Assembly (NCBI RefSeq): GCF_003265705.1
Contig: NW_020312968.1
Location: forward strand, 3,470,935 to 3,534,934
Direction of reading: 5' to 3'
Length of the DNA stretch: 64,000 bases
DNA from: Callorhinus ursinus
Lineage: Eukaryota; Chordata; Mammalia; Carnivora; Otariidae
Both the position numbers and the translations under genes were made by a program. The notes below the pieces were generated by a model, which saw nothing but the letters and a program-made list of their open reading frames with translations, was not told where the DNA came from and did not search any database. Positions within the stretch are counted from its first letter, which is position 1. Every line of letters starts with the position of its first letter. Positions 1 to 12,237 of this stretch are shown here, piece by piece.

Positions 1-975
1 GCACTGTCCCTCATTCTGTGGTTATTTGTACACACGTTTGTTGTTGGTCTTTTTTTACCTTAATATTAAACTATCCGGGGGCAGATAATGTTGTTTGTTT
101 GCTACCATTTGTTTGTTGCTACCATTCAGATTGCATGATCCACATAGGGCTTTCATTTTAGAAATACACTTGAAATGGCAGTGTATATAAACTTTTATAT
201 CTTGATTATTATTACATGTAACTATTATAGCATATTTTGTATAGTCTTTTATTTTGGAAGGGTTTTTTTTTTTTTGTATAGTCTTTATAAACTTACTTTT
301 AGAGTACTGTAGTTTTAAATTACAAACAAAAGTGAAACTTTTTTTGTAAACGCTTTGGTACTGTTTATATTTCCTGGCAAGGACTTAGTAGATTCAAATA
401 GAACAAATATTGAAAAGACTCAACACAGTTTTTGCTAAATTGATTTCCAAAAGAGTTTTATTGGCTTTGGTAGGCAGAGTTGTAAAGTGGCCCCTCAAGA
501 TTTCCCATTCAAATCCCCAGGATTGTGCATATGATGAGATCTCATGCCTATAATTATGCTATGTTAAGGCCAAAGGTAGATTCTCCACGTGGGCCTAATG
601 TAATCATGCCAGCCTTTTAAAAGCAAAGAGTTTTTTCCAGCCAGTAGCAAAAGGGAAAGTCAGAAAGATTCAAAGCAGGAGGATTCAGTGCATGGATGCT
701 GGCCTTGAAGGAGGGCTGAGCACCATGCACAAGACCAGAGTGGCCTCCATGAGCTGAGAGTGATCCCGGGTCAACAGTCAGGAAAGTAAGCACGGACCTC
801 CATCCTTAGAACTACCAGAAACTGAATTCTGCCAGCAACCTGAGTACCTTGCAAAACAATTTTTCTCCAAAGCCTCTAGGTAAGAGGCTTGCATCTTGAT
901 TTTACCCTTGTGAGACCCTAAGCTGAGAACCCAGTCAAGCGTACTTGGACTTCTGGGTTATAAAACTGTGAAATA

Positions 976-1169
976 GGGGCACCTGGGTGGCTCAGTCGGT
1001 TAAGCGCCTGCCTTCGGCTTAGGTCATGGTTCCAGGGTCCTGGAATGCGGATTGAGCCCTGCATCTGGCTCTGTGCTTAGCGGGGGGTCTGCTTCTCCCT
1101 CTCCCTTGCCCCTCTTCCCGTTCATGCTCTCTTTCTCCCAAATAAATTAACAAAATCTTAAAAAAAAAC
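976..1169 (+). mobile_element. CAN-type SINE
   Basis: Head 'ggggcacctgggtggctcag', CT-rich middle and A tail; 10 bp duplication ctgtgaaata on both sides (966-975, 1170-1179). Confidence 0.95.
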
Positions 1170-2844
1170 CTGTGAAATAATAAATACATATTATTTTAAG
1201 CTGCCATATTTGTGGTAGTTTGTCATGCAGTAATACAAATGAATACATTGGCTTACTCTGTACCAAGTAATACACGAGGCTGTCCACGTCTCTATGGGTA
1301 GCAGTGGACAGAACTCTGGAATCGTGCTGCAATTAAAAGTCTTTGCTAAAACATTATTATTTGTTAAGTTTGTTTTCCTTTGACTGTTGGTGGAAATGAG
1401 GAAACAAGTCATTATTTTGTTGCCTTCTGATAGCTTTGGAGTGAGGGAACTAATAAAAAAAAAGACAGGAATTTCTGGATAAGAGATTTGACAGAGAAAA
1501 ATCACAGAGAGAGAGATTCTACCTAAAAAATGTGGTGTGTTGAAGCTGGATTGTCTGGGCTTATGAAAGCCAGTTGTTAATTGTTCAGGAATCTTCTGAG
1601 TCAGTTGTTAGACATGGCAATTATTAAAAATTCAGTTATAAAACCTTCAATTGAAGAAGTTATATTAGAAACACAGGTAGCAAATACCTCAAACTCATCA
1701 CTTCCTAATCATTTTACATTTTACTCTTAAGTTACGCTCCTGAGGCTATTTTTGTCTCTCATGCATCTGTATGGCAGAAATACTGTAAGGGTTTGCTTCT
1801 TCACGTTTATTCCAGGCTTCACATCCACATTTGAACCTTGAAATTGGCCACATAATACACCATGTGGGTGTATTTACACTACAGAAACTGGCAAATGCCT
1901 TTTACGAACCAATGAGGTACCATGAACTTTTTTTGAGACTTGCATCGGGGGTAAGGTGGTGCCTTTTTCCTATTGGATGTGGAACCCAAGCGAATGCAAT
2001 GTCTGCCACTTTGAGGGCAGGTCTCCAGTTAGAAGTGGCCAACACAGCAAAAGACAGAGAGGGACAATGGAGATCAACCAGTACCTGGGGCCATGCTTTG
2101 AGCTCCATTTCCAGCAGTACCCGATCCCACCCTAGGCTTTTTGATTAAATGAGCCCCACTAAATTCCTTTGGTCTTGAAGCCAGTTTGGGTAGATGTTTC
2201 TGTAATTTTTAACTAACAGCCGCCTCAAGGATACAGCAGAATTTCTATCAGGCACAGAATCCCACTCCTAGCCAGGGAGGAGACTTCACACCGTAACGTA
2301 GAGAGATGGGAATCCTCCTGACCTCCATCTTGTTCTGCGCTTGCATTATAATTCTCTGCTTTACAAACACATGTTTGTTCCATGGAATGGTTTCATTAGC
2401 CTTCTATCATTTCCCTTGGGAGCAGGGATCAGCTATTATCAATGAACTCCTTTGTTAGAGTGGGAGACATTCTTACTAGGTTATCTAACAGCTCCACTGC
2501 ACTGTTCTCTTCTTTGATAACAGAAAACTTTTACTGTGGATGGCAAAGTCCCAGAGGATGAGTCATGAGTTTTCTAAACCCAATAAGGTAATCGATCTCA
2601 TTACTCTTGATCACATTTTTGCTTTCAAGCCTTCCTTACAGCTGAGTGTGGCCACAGGACCTAGTTCTGGTGTGTACTCTGAGCTCAGAAGGCACAAACG
2701 TGCAATTATTTTTATACCAGGAATTACTCAATGAATATTTGCCTTTGTACCATTGGATGTATTAGTCACTAAGACAATAGAACTAAACAAAACAGATGTC
2801 ATCCCTCTTATCTTTCTTGATCTTTATGACTGTTTTCTGGCCTC

Positions 2845-2878
2845 CCCCCCCCCCCCCCTTTTTTTTTTTTTTTTTTTG
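2845..2878. repeat. Poly-C / poly-T tract
   Basis: About 15 C followed by about 19 T. Confidence 0.9.
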
Positions 2879-3190
2879 GCCTGTGTTGAGAACAATGCAA
2901 GGTAGACATAGGTAGGGGCTAACAGAGATTGGATTGATTTTAGGAAGAAGCTTCATAACTGCTCTATAGCATTTGTGTTGTAAAGACTAAATAAGATCAA
3001 ATGACAAAAGTGCCTATGACTGTGCCTGGCACATAGAAGACATCAAAAATGATAGTTGTATTGTTATGATTTACTTTTTTTCTCCCCAACTAGATCACAA
3101 GTTCTTTAAGACCCAAGATCTGATTGGTTCCACTTGCTGGTGTTTCCCAGTATCTAGAACAATGCCGGGCAGATGGTCCATTCTTTTTTT

Positions 3191-3387
3191 CTTTTTTTTT
3201 TTTTTTAAGATTTTTTTAATTTATTTGACACACAGAGAGAGTGAGCACAAGCAGGGGGAGCAGCAGGCACAGGGAGAGGGAGAAGCAGACTCCCCACTGA
3301 GCAGATGTGGGGCTCGATCTCAGGACCCTGGGATCATGACCTGAGGCGAAGGCAGATGCTTAATAGACTGAGCCACCCAGGGGCCCC
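3191..3387 (-). mobile_element. CAN-type SINE
   Basis: T run and 'aagattttt...atttatttgaca' start; ends 'gagccacccaggggcccc'. Confidence 0.92.
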
Positions 3388-3719
3388 ACCGGCAATTCTT
3401 ACTACGAGTACTTGATAAGTTAATATTATCACTACTATCATCTGATAGTGAAATGTCAGACCAACTACTTATTAACTCCAGTGGGTATTTTGTGGAATAC
3501 CTCCTACATCCTCTTTTTCAAATCAAGTCAAAGCACAAATCTCCCCCATGAAACCACCCCCTACAGGCTCTAATTTGCAGTTATCTTGTACTCCTCCTGC
3601 TTAACTGACACCACCTCTCCTCCCCCTTCTCACTTAACACTGCACTCAGGACCATTATTGTTGTCTAGTTGTTTCATATATGTGAGTCCTGTCTTCCTAA
3701 AATTCCATTCCACCAAGAG

Positions 3720-4340
3720 CTCTTGATTGCTTACCAAGTTCTGGGCACTGTGCCACGTTCTGGAAAGGAAATAGTAGCCACCTCAAGGAATCAGTAGCTG
3801 CCCCCTCTTTTAGTAGATACAGATGCGATGTGAAAAACTGTATGCACAGAGCATCCAGGTGGCAGAGAGGTGAGATTGTGATTCATCTTCAAGGTGGTCA
3901 GGGGAGAACTCCCAGGAGAGGTTGTAAGAAGGGAACATGATTTTAAAGGATGGTTGGAAAGTTTCCAATTGGTCAAGGGAGGAAAGAATATTCTAAGGAG
4001 AGTGAACAATGTGTGCGCAAGGACAGGAGATAACAGGATGTTATCCTGGGGAACTTAGAAGCAATTCAGGACAAATGGGAAATCTGGGAAATAAGGAGGG
4101 GTAGGAAATGGTGGATGATAGAGGCAGTGGCTCTGTCCTGCAACGTTTTGAATGTCAAAGTCAGCATGGATGGTGGGGAGCCGTGAATGCAGTGGGCTGG
4201 CGGACCAAAGATCTGGTGGATCTTTGATATAGGGATAGAGGGTAAATTGGGAGAAAAAAAGACTGAAGTTCAGCAAAATTCAGGAGGAAGCAGGAAACAT
4301 CCAGATGAGAGAGACTGGGGACCTGAGTCAGTGGTGGTGG
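3720..4340 (-). mobile_element. LINE L2 fragment
   Basis: 'tgggcactgtgccacgttct' and the purine-rich 'aaggacaggagataacagg' region follow the reverse of an L2 3' part. Diverged; boundaries approximate. ORFs here are chance frames. Confidence 0.45.
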
Positions 4341-5255
4341 GGCTGACAGACGGATGGGATTGAATTTTAGGAAGAAGTTTCATAACTACTATGACTAGCT
4401 CCAGTCATTGGAGGTAGAAAGATAAAAAGAAAAAACAGCGCTCTTAACAAACAGCATAGTTTTGTGTCTCTGACTTGGTAAAGTATAATACCACACATGC
4501 AATGTGCTCAAAAATAATCTGTTAATAAGCCAGTCCCCATTGCCTTCTCTGACCTTGATTTAATTTTGTGTCCAATTTTAAAATTGCTTTCTCTGAACTG
4601 GAACTTTCCAAGCCCTTGCTCAGTGTCTTGGTGCATTTCCAGTCTATAAGGATCCTCTTAATATTTCCAAGTTATTTGCAAACAGAAAACCAAAAAGGGA
4701 CGTTGTTTTCCAACCACACATTTATCTGTTTAGACAGTAGGTAGCATAGTTTTCAAAAGAAGTCTGAGGATAACGTGGCATGACCAAGAACAAAGAAGGA
4801 AAGATGTCAAACTGTTCCAACACACAGCACAAGCCTTTTTTTTTCGGGCTCACACAAGGTAATAACACAATTTTTCTTGGTATTCAAGGTCATCTCAACC
4901 TCATTTAATCTTTAACTGTGTATCATAAACACAGATTTTTCTTGGAAAACCATTTTCAGACAAAGAAATGTCCAACTCAGTCTATCAGGGCTTCAGAATT
5001 ATCAGGGAAGAAGAACAACACAGAATGAACAAAATTACTCTTGCATAAGCTACACTCCGTAAATACACGGCAAGGGATAAGGAAGTCTCTCATTGATATG
5101 ATGGCTATCCTACATCCATTTTTAATTTCTAAGAATCGAAAAGGGCACTATCAGAACTTCAGATAGATTTGGAAGAGATGATTTTAAATGATCAAAACTG
5201 TTGGAAGCATATCAAGTGTGTATAAATAGACATGGGCTGTTAAGGATTTTTTTTA

Positions 5256-5577
5256 AGATGAGGTCGGCAGACTACAGCCTGTTGGCCAATTTGGCCCACT
5301 ACCTGATTGTGTACTGCCCCGAGCTAAGAATGGTTTTACATTTTTAAGTGCTGGAAGGAAAAAAAAAAAGGAACAATATTTCATGATATGTGAAAATTAC
5401 CTTAAATCCAAATTTCGGTGCCCATAAATAAAGTTTAATTGGAACATAGCCCACTTATTTCTTCTGGATTGGCTGCATTAGTGCCATATGGCAGAGCCGA
5501 TCATTGTGCAAAGCCTAAAGTATTTACTATCTGGCCCTTTCCAGAGGAAAGTTTGCCAACCTTTGTTTTAAGAGCAT
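5256..5577. mobile_element. hAT-like DNA transposon relic
   Basis: Imperfect terminal inverted repeats: 'aggtcggcagactac' on the left and the complement of 'aaagtttgccaacct' on the right. The interior ('aatttggcccactacctg', 'taatggcagagc'-like) fits a common mammalian non-autonomous element. No ORF. Confidence 0.6.
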
Positions 5578-6455
5578 TCCCCTAAGAAACATGGAGGCCT
5601 TCAGTACTTGGAAGGCTTCTTCACAGAGATTTCCTGTGTCTGTGATACGTTATGTTAAAAGAAAAGCAAAAGCATGAATTTAGTAAAGGTAATATAGTTG
5701 CCATATCATGAAATAAAATAATATACACTCTCTTCTATACTATATTTAGGTTGCTTCTTATTTTATGCCAGTATTGCATAGCTATTAAGAATTTGCACTT
5801 CAGGGTCATTCTTTTAACCTCTCAAAAGTCTTGGGTTTCCTATAAAAACAGGGTATAACGGTACCAGCCTCATGAAATCATGATATTAAGCGAGGTGACT
5901 TTTTTCTTAAACAAATTAGTTAGCTCAATACCAATCACATAGGAGGTGTGTGATAAATTTTTTAGGAAATCTCAAACCCAATTAAGGACATTTTAACATT
6001 GTCATCTGAAAATATCATTTTTTCGTGATCCCCTCCCAGTACTGGTTCTAGCTTCTGCTTGGACAAGAAAATCTGCAAAACCCTGCTTACGTAATTTCAC
6101 ACGGTAAAAGCCCCTCTCTCTGTATTACTATTGGTAGAAAATGGCCCTGTACCCAAATCCGAGCTTGTACTTGACAGGAGAGTGGACCAAGGAGAGCCTA
6201 GGATGTCTAGAAATGGATCACAGTGGTAGAGAGTGTTGGAAGGCTGGTGGGCAACTGGATTACACTCGTGAGCAGGACATTGGGATTTTCCACATTAGAA
6301 TCCGCTCCAACTTCTTCTACAGGGAGTTCTCAGCTCCGTGACAGGCTGTCAATGAAATCTTTTTGATTTGGTAGCTAAAAACATTTTTGTTTTTTTTCCC
6401 TCAGAGTCGATGCAGTTCTTGTCATTTTATCCCATTTTAACACTACCATTTTTCT

Positions 6456-6461
6456 TTTATT
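6456..6461 (-). promoter_or_regulatory. Candidate poly(A) signal AATAAA
   Basis: The first AATAAA on the minus strand downstream of the PCSK5 stop (836 nt after it). The following sequence is not clearly GU-rich, so support is modest. An ATTAAA variant lies closer at 6986-6991. Confidence 0.35.
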
Positions 6462-7292
6462 ACTCAATGTCTTAGCTGGTGTTTCCCACCACAAAAGCTC
6501 TTAGAAAATCGTGAGCGTGTAACGCTGCAATTCTTGGAAATGTAATGATTTCTGTCCTACTGGCTTGCTGCCATCTATGTCCTGCCAGAGCTTGCTTTGT
6601 CCCTAGAACAGGATGGCTGTGGATTCCTGCAGAAGAACCAGAGCCTAGGGAGCACATGGTTCCTTGGCTCTGATGCTGGCTCCCTTTTCTTTCCTCATCT
6701 CCCAGTAGGTTGAGAACACCCTTAGCACAGGTATTGTCTTCTGCTCCGCGGGGGCAGTCTGGAGGCAAGTGATAAAGGGCATGAGGAGGAGAACCCTCTT
6801 TAGCTGGCCCTAGCAGAACTACCTTTGCCTAAAGATGGCTGACAGGGGAGAAAAATCCCCTGAGACAAACAACTCTTTTGTCTCCCCATACCCCCAAATC
6901 ATTTACAGAAACACCAGAATCCCAGAAGGCGGCAAATGTCTCCGCAAGACAGCTGAGAAACAGAATTCCTATAGGTCCAATATTTTTTAATCTCATGAAA
7001 TGTACAAATCTCACTTTTTTCACTTCCTGTATTTTGACTTATTGTTTTGAGGGAAATCTCTCTGAATTTTATCCTTGTTCCTCAGTTATGGTTAATTGAG
7101 TTTAGCCTCTCAAAAGAAGAACAAATTATTTCAGCATTCTTACATACCCTAGTCGGACTCATGATTAAGAGGACAAAGACAAACACCCACACATCAGCCT
7201 GATGTGTGGGGATAAAACTCCAAAACTGCAACGCTCGAATGCATGCCTGTGAGTGGAATGGGGCAGGGTGGGGGAGGGGGGTGGCCTCTTGT
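6462..7292 (-). other. PCSK5: Probable PCSK5 3' UTR
   Basis: Sequence just 3' of the stop codon on the minus strand. It carries no SINE and no coding signal and is the natural place for the 3' UTR. Two possible poly(A) signals bound it: ATTAAA at 6991-6986 and AATAAA at 6461-6456. The true end cannot be fixed from sequence; a longer UTR reaching into the old repeats beyond is possible. Confidence 0.5.
6986..6991 (-). promoter_or_regulatory. Candidate variant poly(A) signal ATTAAA
   Basis: Common variant signal on the minus strand about 300 nt after the PCSK5 stop, followed by an AT-rich stretch. It would give a short 3' UTR. No transcript evidence is available here. Confidence 0.3.
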
Positions 7293-7687
7293 CTACTGGT
7301 AGGAGTAGCTCTCATCATCGTATTCCAGCTCATCCTCCTCATCATCATCCAGCAGCCCATACTTAAATTTCCGGTAAACAGTGCCATCTTGGCCCATGTA
7401 GACAATGTCATCACCATCATCCTCATCATAGTCCCGGTCCCTGTACTCAATCACCTGATCCTCTTCCAAGCTGGGGCTGCTCTTATAGGAAACGTATGAC
7501 TTGCTAGGGTTGGCCAGCTTCTCATAGCCGGCCTTCACTACCGGCTGGCCTCGGCCCCGTGATTTCCTCCAGGCAATCACAGCTGCCCCAAGCAGAAGCA
7601 CCAGCATAACGGAGGAGGTGATGAACAGGGCTATCTTCGTCTGTTCACCGGCAGGCCCAATTTCGCTTGCTTGAAGGATACACTCCT
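7293..7687 (-). CDS. PCSK5: PCSK5 terminal exon E13: transmembrane helix and acidic tail
   Basis: The terminal coding exon, phase 1 in, stop TAG at 7295-7293. Acceptor is cttccgacag. It encodes 130 residues: a short stem with one Cys, a 22-residue hydrophobic helix (residues 18-39, about 7569-7634) that ends IAW, a basic stop-transfer RKSRGR, and a 91-residue cytoplasmic tail. The tail has two acidic clusters (residues 74-93 and 113-125) and candidate tyrosine sorting motifs YEKL (54-57) and YGLL (109-112). In PC5B the acidic clusters direct TGN retention and recycling (family knowledge). The upstream open frame to 7907 is intron read-through. The region between YKSS and LEEDQ looks about four residues shorter than human, from memory only. 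Confidence 0.97.
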
Positions 7688-8174
7688 CTGTCGGAAGAAG
7701 ACCCCAAAGGAAAAGCGGAGAGGGGAAGGGTGGGAGAGAAGAAATGGAATGAGGAAAATTAGCTTCTGAGGTAAAAAGCTTTGCTTTCTCTTTGAAAACT
7801 AAAATGGTAGAGTCCCTATCTCTGATTTCCCTAGAGGGCACACCACTCAACAGAATTGTTCTGTGTACCCCCTGAGAGTCCCAGTCTGTGTCTGATGATA
7901 CCAACAAACCCTTCTAGGATGAAGGTCAGTTTGAGAAATAGAGTCCCCTCATCCTCATACCTCATGAGTCAGTCACCAAGTATCCAACCTGACCAATCGA
8001 TTTTTCTATTTCCTTAAGAGAAATATTCCATCTTGGGCCATGCTTCGGTTACTGCTAAATGCTCTCTTTTTTGTTTCAGCTCTGACTTTCTCTAAGACTG
8101 ATTCCTCTCCCCAGGCACCCTTCAACCTGGTCCAACATTCAAGGGCAGAGAAGATTATTTATAAAGCCATTGAC

Positions 8175-8274
8175 TTTTTTTTTTTTTTTAGGTAGCCTCT
8201 GTGCCTAACATGGGGCTTGAACTCATGACCCTGAGATCAAGAGTCGCTCTCTCTACTGACAGCCAGGTGCCCCC
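8175..8274 (-). mobile_element. Short tRNA-like SINE
   Basis: T run, 'catggggcttgaactcatga', 'agatcaagagtcgc' and end 'agccaggtgcccc'. Shorter than the common form. Confidence 0.8.
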
Positions 8275-8314
8275 AAACCATTGACTTTTACAGTTGTGTG
8301 GGGCCTTAGAAATT

Positions 8315-8490
8315 AATTAGGTCAGACTTCTGGAGAAGATGGTGGAGTAGGAGGATCCTAGGCTCACCTCATCACATCTAGATAACACCCACATCAGTGT
8401 AAATAACCCAGGAAATGACCTGAAGACTGGCAGAAGAGAATCTCCACAGCTAAATGAGGAGAAAAGGCAAATCAGCTGGAGAATAGGGTT
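8315..8490 (+). mobile_element. L1 5' end fragment
   Basis: Begins 'cttctggagaagatggtgga' and continues with the start of a carnivore L1 5' UTR ('tagataacacccacatcag', 'ctgaagactggcagaa'). The body is missing; a SINE follows at once. Confidence 0.7.
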
Positions 8491-8493
8491 TGT

Positions 8494-8635
8494 TTTATTT
8501 TCTGTTTAGTTTTTAAAGTAGGATCCACGTGCCCAGTGTGGAAATCAACATGGGGCTTGAACTCATGACGTGAGATCAAGACCTGAGCTGAGATCAAGAG
8601 TCCGATGCTCAACCGGCTGAGCCACCCAGGCGCCC
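8494..8635 (-). mobile_element. Short tRNA-like SINE
   Basis: 'catggggcttgaactcatga' then 'gagccacccaggcgcccc'. Inserted beside the L1 5' fragment. Confidence 0.8.
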
Positions 8636-8678
8636 CTGAAGATTTGTTTTTTTCTTTTTTTTTTTTTAATTTTTTTAA

Positions 8679-8756
8679 GATTTTGGAACACTACATTAAA
8701 AACTAATGATGTAATGTATGGTGATTAACATAATAATAAAAAATAAAATAAAGATT
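8679..8756 (+). mobile_element. L1 3' end fragment
   Basis: The L1 terminal phrase 'actaatgatgtaatgtatgg' and an A-rich tail. It lies between A/T-rich SINE pieces, probably inserted into a SINE tail. Confidence 0.75.
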
Positions 8757-8941
8757 TTTAAAAAATTTTATTTGTCTCAGAGAGAATGGGAGAGGACAAG
8801 CAGGGGGAGGGAGTGGCAGGCAGAGAGAGAAGCAGGCTCCCCGCTGAGCAAGGAGCCCGACGTGGGACTCGATCCCAGGACCCTGGGATCATGACCTGAG
8901 CCGAAGGCAGATGTGTAACCAACTGAGCCACCCAGGCGTCC
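8757..8941 (-). mobile_element. CAN-type SINE
   Basis: Body 'ccctgggatcatgacctgag' and end 'gagccacccaggcgtccc'. The direct repeat ctgaagatttgttt at 8636 and 8942 brackets this SINE plus the L1 3' piece. Confidence 0.9.
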
Positions 8942-9146
8942 CTGAAGATTTGTTTTAAATACCAAGTTAACTTACTCTGGTAAATAAGTAGAACTCAATG
9001 AAATGATTAAAAAAAAAAAACAAAAGAAATTAATTAGGTCAGTCTCTTGCTTGACAGTTGAGGAAACTGAGGCCCACAGAGAGCACGTGAATTGTTGCCT
9101 GTCAGAGGCAAATCTTGTCTGTGGAGCAATTAAAATTCAAACCCAG

Positions 9147-9340
9147 GGGTACCTGGGTGACTCAGTCATTAAGCATCTGCCTTCGGCTCAGGTCATGATC
9201 CCAGGGTCCTGGGATCGAGCCCCACATCGGGCTCCCTGCTCTGCAGGAAGCCTGCTTCTCCCTCTCCCACTCCCCCTGCTTGTGTTCCCTCTCTCGCTGT
9301 GTCTCTGTCTGTCAAATAAATAGATAAAATCTTTAAAAAA
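9147..9340 (+). mobile_element. CAN-type SINE
   Basis: Target duplication 'attcaaacccag' before and after (9135, 9344). Confidence 0.93.
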
Positions 9341-9570
9341 AAAATTCAAACCCAGGAATCGAAATTGCATACTATGGACCAGAGACATTCAGTCAAACAC
9401 TCAGTTGTGTTTTTGGGGTCATGTATTCTGTAGTCCTAATCTGACAGGAAGAGTGGTAGCTTCTTTAAATTCTGATGACCAAGTTGAGTGATAGGGGACT
9501 CTTGTGTATAATTAAGATTTCTAAAGTTGAGAACTCTACCCCCTGTCGTTCATCCACCAGCCTCTGTTTT

Positions 9571-9770
9571 TTTTTTTTTTTTTTTTTTTAAGATTGTATT
9601 TATTTAGTAGGGAGAGAGAGAGGAAGCATAAGCAGGGAGAGTGGCAGGCAGAGGGAGAAGCAGGCTCCTCGCTGAGCAGGCAGCCCGATGTGGGACTCGA
9701 TCCCAGGACCCTGAGATCATGACCTGAGCCAAAGGCAGATGCTTAACCGACTGAGCCACCCAGGCGTCCC
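9571..9770 (-). mobile_element. CAN-type SINE
   Basis: Target duplication 'caccagcctctgtttt' at 9555-9570 and 9772-9787. Confidence 0.95.
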
Positions 9771-11504
9771 TCACCAGCCTCTGTTTTGACGCCTCGATTG
9801 AGAACATGGAGTAACCAAAACGTCACAAAAGGAAGGACCAAGCCACAAATTCAGTGATGAGCTAATTTTTCTTACTTTTCACTCATTTATTCAGTTGGTA
9901 TGATTTGGGTAAATTACCCATTTTTTTCCCCCCTATTCTTCAACCTGCCAAATGGAAGAGTGAAAGAGAGTATGAGAGCACCAGAGAAAAAACTAGTGGG
10001 CTCTGTAGGATGTACAAGTTGAAATGCAGGGTAAGTCTTCCATAAGTGGTTTTTGAACCACCTGGGTCTGCCCCCAGGATTCTTTTATGAGATTTTAGGT
10101 ACATTACATATACTAGCTTAATGGATGTAATTCTGCTGCCAATTATTTTAGGGGCCATTATTTTTGCTTATTACATACTGGCCAATTAGGTCTGATTCAT
10201 CACCACTATGTATTTCCCTCTCTTTTTGCTACTGATAAATAAGTTGCTTATTTTATCCAAACTTCCACCCTCATGGGATTTTTGCCCATCAAGCAGAATT
10301 TCTTCTTCTAAAATAATAGCACTATCATAATTGTTTTTGTCATTAACAATATCAGCACAGAATTTTTCTCTGGAGGAAATATTAAAGCACCGGAGGGATG
10401 GATAAGCAATCTGTATGTGGTACTTGGAGATAAATACTCCCTAGGGCAGGAGAATCAATAAAAGATGTTTCGAGATTGTTTCAATTACTAGGGCGCCATA
10501 TGCAATCATGTCTTACTCTTCTCCAGGCTTAGGTCTGCAGAGTCAGGGTCAGCCTCTGTGATCTGGTTTCTTTAAAGGAGCAGAGTCTCAGGAAAAAAAT
10601 GAGCAGGTAATCAAGAGTGTTTAGACTTTTGCAGAGTTGCCCCAGGTGGATCTTCAAACGCCACAGAAGGCCCAGGAAAGCTGACTAAATAGTTCTTAGT
10701 TGGAATAGTCTTGGAGAAGCTCTGCACCCAACATGCACACACTTCTGGTTTCATTTAAAGCCACTGATGTAATGAGGGTTATTATTCTTAGCTGACATAG
10801 CGTGGATATTAGGCAATCAGACCCTGAAGGTGGATATGTATGAGGGGCTGGAGAGACCAGCTGTTTGTGGGGGTAGGAAAGCTAAAAGAAGGAAATATTT
10901 CAGTTTTGGAAAGATGATATTTAGAATTTAATTGAAAGCCTAATAAAAAAATAAAAAAGAAATGGCTAGTAGCAGTTATGGGTCTGAGATTTACCTCACT
11001 TATACATGGACAGGCTCAAATAAATATGACGTCTCTTTGTCAGTCCACGATACATCTGAACCCCAAGGAAATGATCTGCTTCTGGACTAGAGAATGTATT
11101 TTAAGAAAAAAATATCTAATATATGATAAACATATAAATAAAAATATTTTATATTTATGTATTTAAGAAGGAATCTCTCCATATGGGATCCTTCTGAGTT
11201 TGTGGCCTATGAAGACCAAGTACCCATATACATATAGATGAGGTCGGGGGTAGGAGACAGTTGGGGGCCTGGGAATTGGTAAAAAAGGGTTTTGTTTCTT
11301 TTTAGCTTTTGATGAAATTTCATTTTTAAAATGCCTTAAGTCTCTAAGGGGAGTCCTAGAATTTGGCTAACTTCCATAGAATGCGTCTACAGCAGAATCA
11401 AGGTAATATTGGCCTTAGCTTTTTGGATAGTTGTTTCTTTTCCTTGTTTTTCCAGGAGAGAAGAATAAAAAAGAAGAAAGTAAAGTTATAAAGATGAGAT
11501 TCTA

Positions 11505-11712
11505 GGGGCACCTGGGTGGCTCAGTCGGTTAAGCGTCTGACTCTTGGTTTTGGCTCAGGTCATGATCTCAGGGTCGTTCGATCGAGCCCCCACGTCAGGC
11601 TCCACACTCAGTGGGGAGTCTGCTTGAGATTCTCTCTCTCCCTCTGCCCTTCCCCCTGCTCGCTCACTTGCTCTCTCTTTCTCTAAAGTAAATAAATAAA
11701 ATCTTTTTGAAA
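11505..11712 (+). mobile_element. CAN-type SINE
   Basis: Head 'ggggcacctgggtggctcag' with a 'gactcttggttttggctcag' variant; A tail; near repeat 'attctag' on both sides. Confidence 0.93.
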
Positions 11713-11754
11713 ACATGATATTCTAGACTGACTTGAGTTCTTATCTTAGAGGCA

Positions 11755-11900
11755 GACACCAGTGGAAAGAATGCAGGCTTTGCAGTCCAAAGGACCTACA
11801 GTCTAACTCCAGATGAGCCCTTAACATTGCTATGGACTTGAACATGCTAATCAAACACTTTGGGTTTTGGTCTCCTCATCCGCAAAAGGGAATTAATAAT
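11755..11900 (+). repeat. MIR SINE relic
   Basis: 'gaatgcaggctttgcagtcc' and 'tttggtctcctcatccgcaa' follow MIR. Followed by CAN SINEs at 11912 onward. Confidence 0.6.
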
Positions 11901-11911
11901 ATCTACTTATA

Positions 11912-12113
11912 GGGCGCCTGGGTGGCTCAGTCGGTTAAGCGTCCGCCTTCAGCTCAGGTCATGATCCTGGAGTCCTTGGATCGAGTCCCGCATCGGGCTC
12001 CCTGCTCGGCAGGGAGTCTGCTTCTCCCTCTGACCTTCTCCCCATCTCATGTGCTTTCTCTCTCATTCTCTCTCTCTCTCTCTCTCAAATAAATAAATAA
12101 AATCTTTAAAAAA
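11912..12113 (+). mobile_element. CAN-type SINE, first of a three-SINE series
   Basis: Exact 17 bp duplication 'aataatatctacttata' at 11895-11911 and 12114-12130. Confidence 0.95.
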
Positions 12114-12130
12114 AATAATATCTACTTATA

Positions 12131-12226
12131 GAGGTGCCTGGCTGGCTCAGTAGGTAGAGCATGTGACTCTTGATCTTAGGGTTATGAGTTAGAGCCCCAT
12201 GTTGGGTGTAGAGATTCCTTCAAAAA
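12131..12226 (+). mobile_element. Short tRNA-like SINE, second in the series
   Basis: Starts directly at the target repeat: 'gaggtgcctggctggctcag', short body, then A run and 'atctactta' again. Confidence 0.88.
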
Positions 12227-12237
12227 AATCTACTTAG

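Larger units (their letters stand above)
1..6455. other. 3' flank of PCSK5, no gene seen
   Basis: No exon-like frame on either strand. Holds SINEs at 976 and 3191, MIR/L2 relics (about 2960-3180, 3720-4340, 5775-5900), the hAT-like relic at 5256 and a C/T tract. The remaining sequence is AT-rich and featureless to me. Confidence 0.6.
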
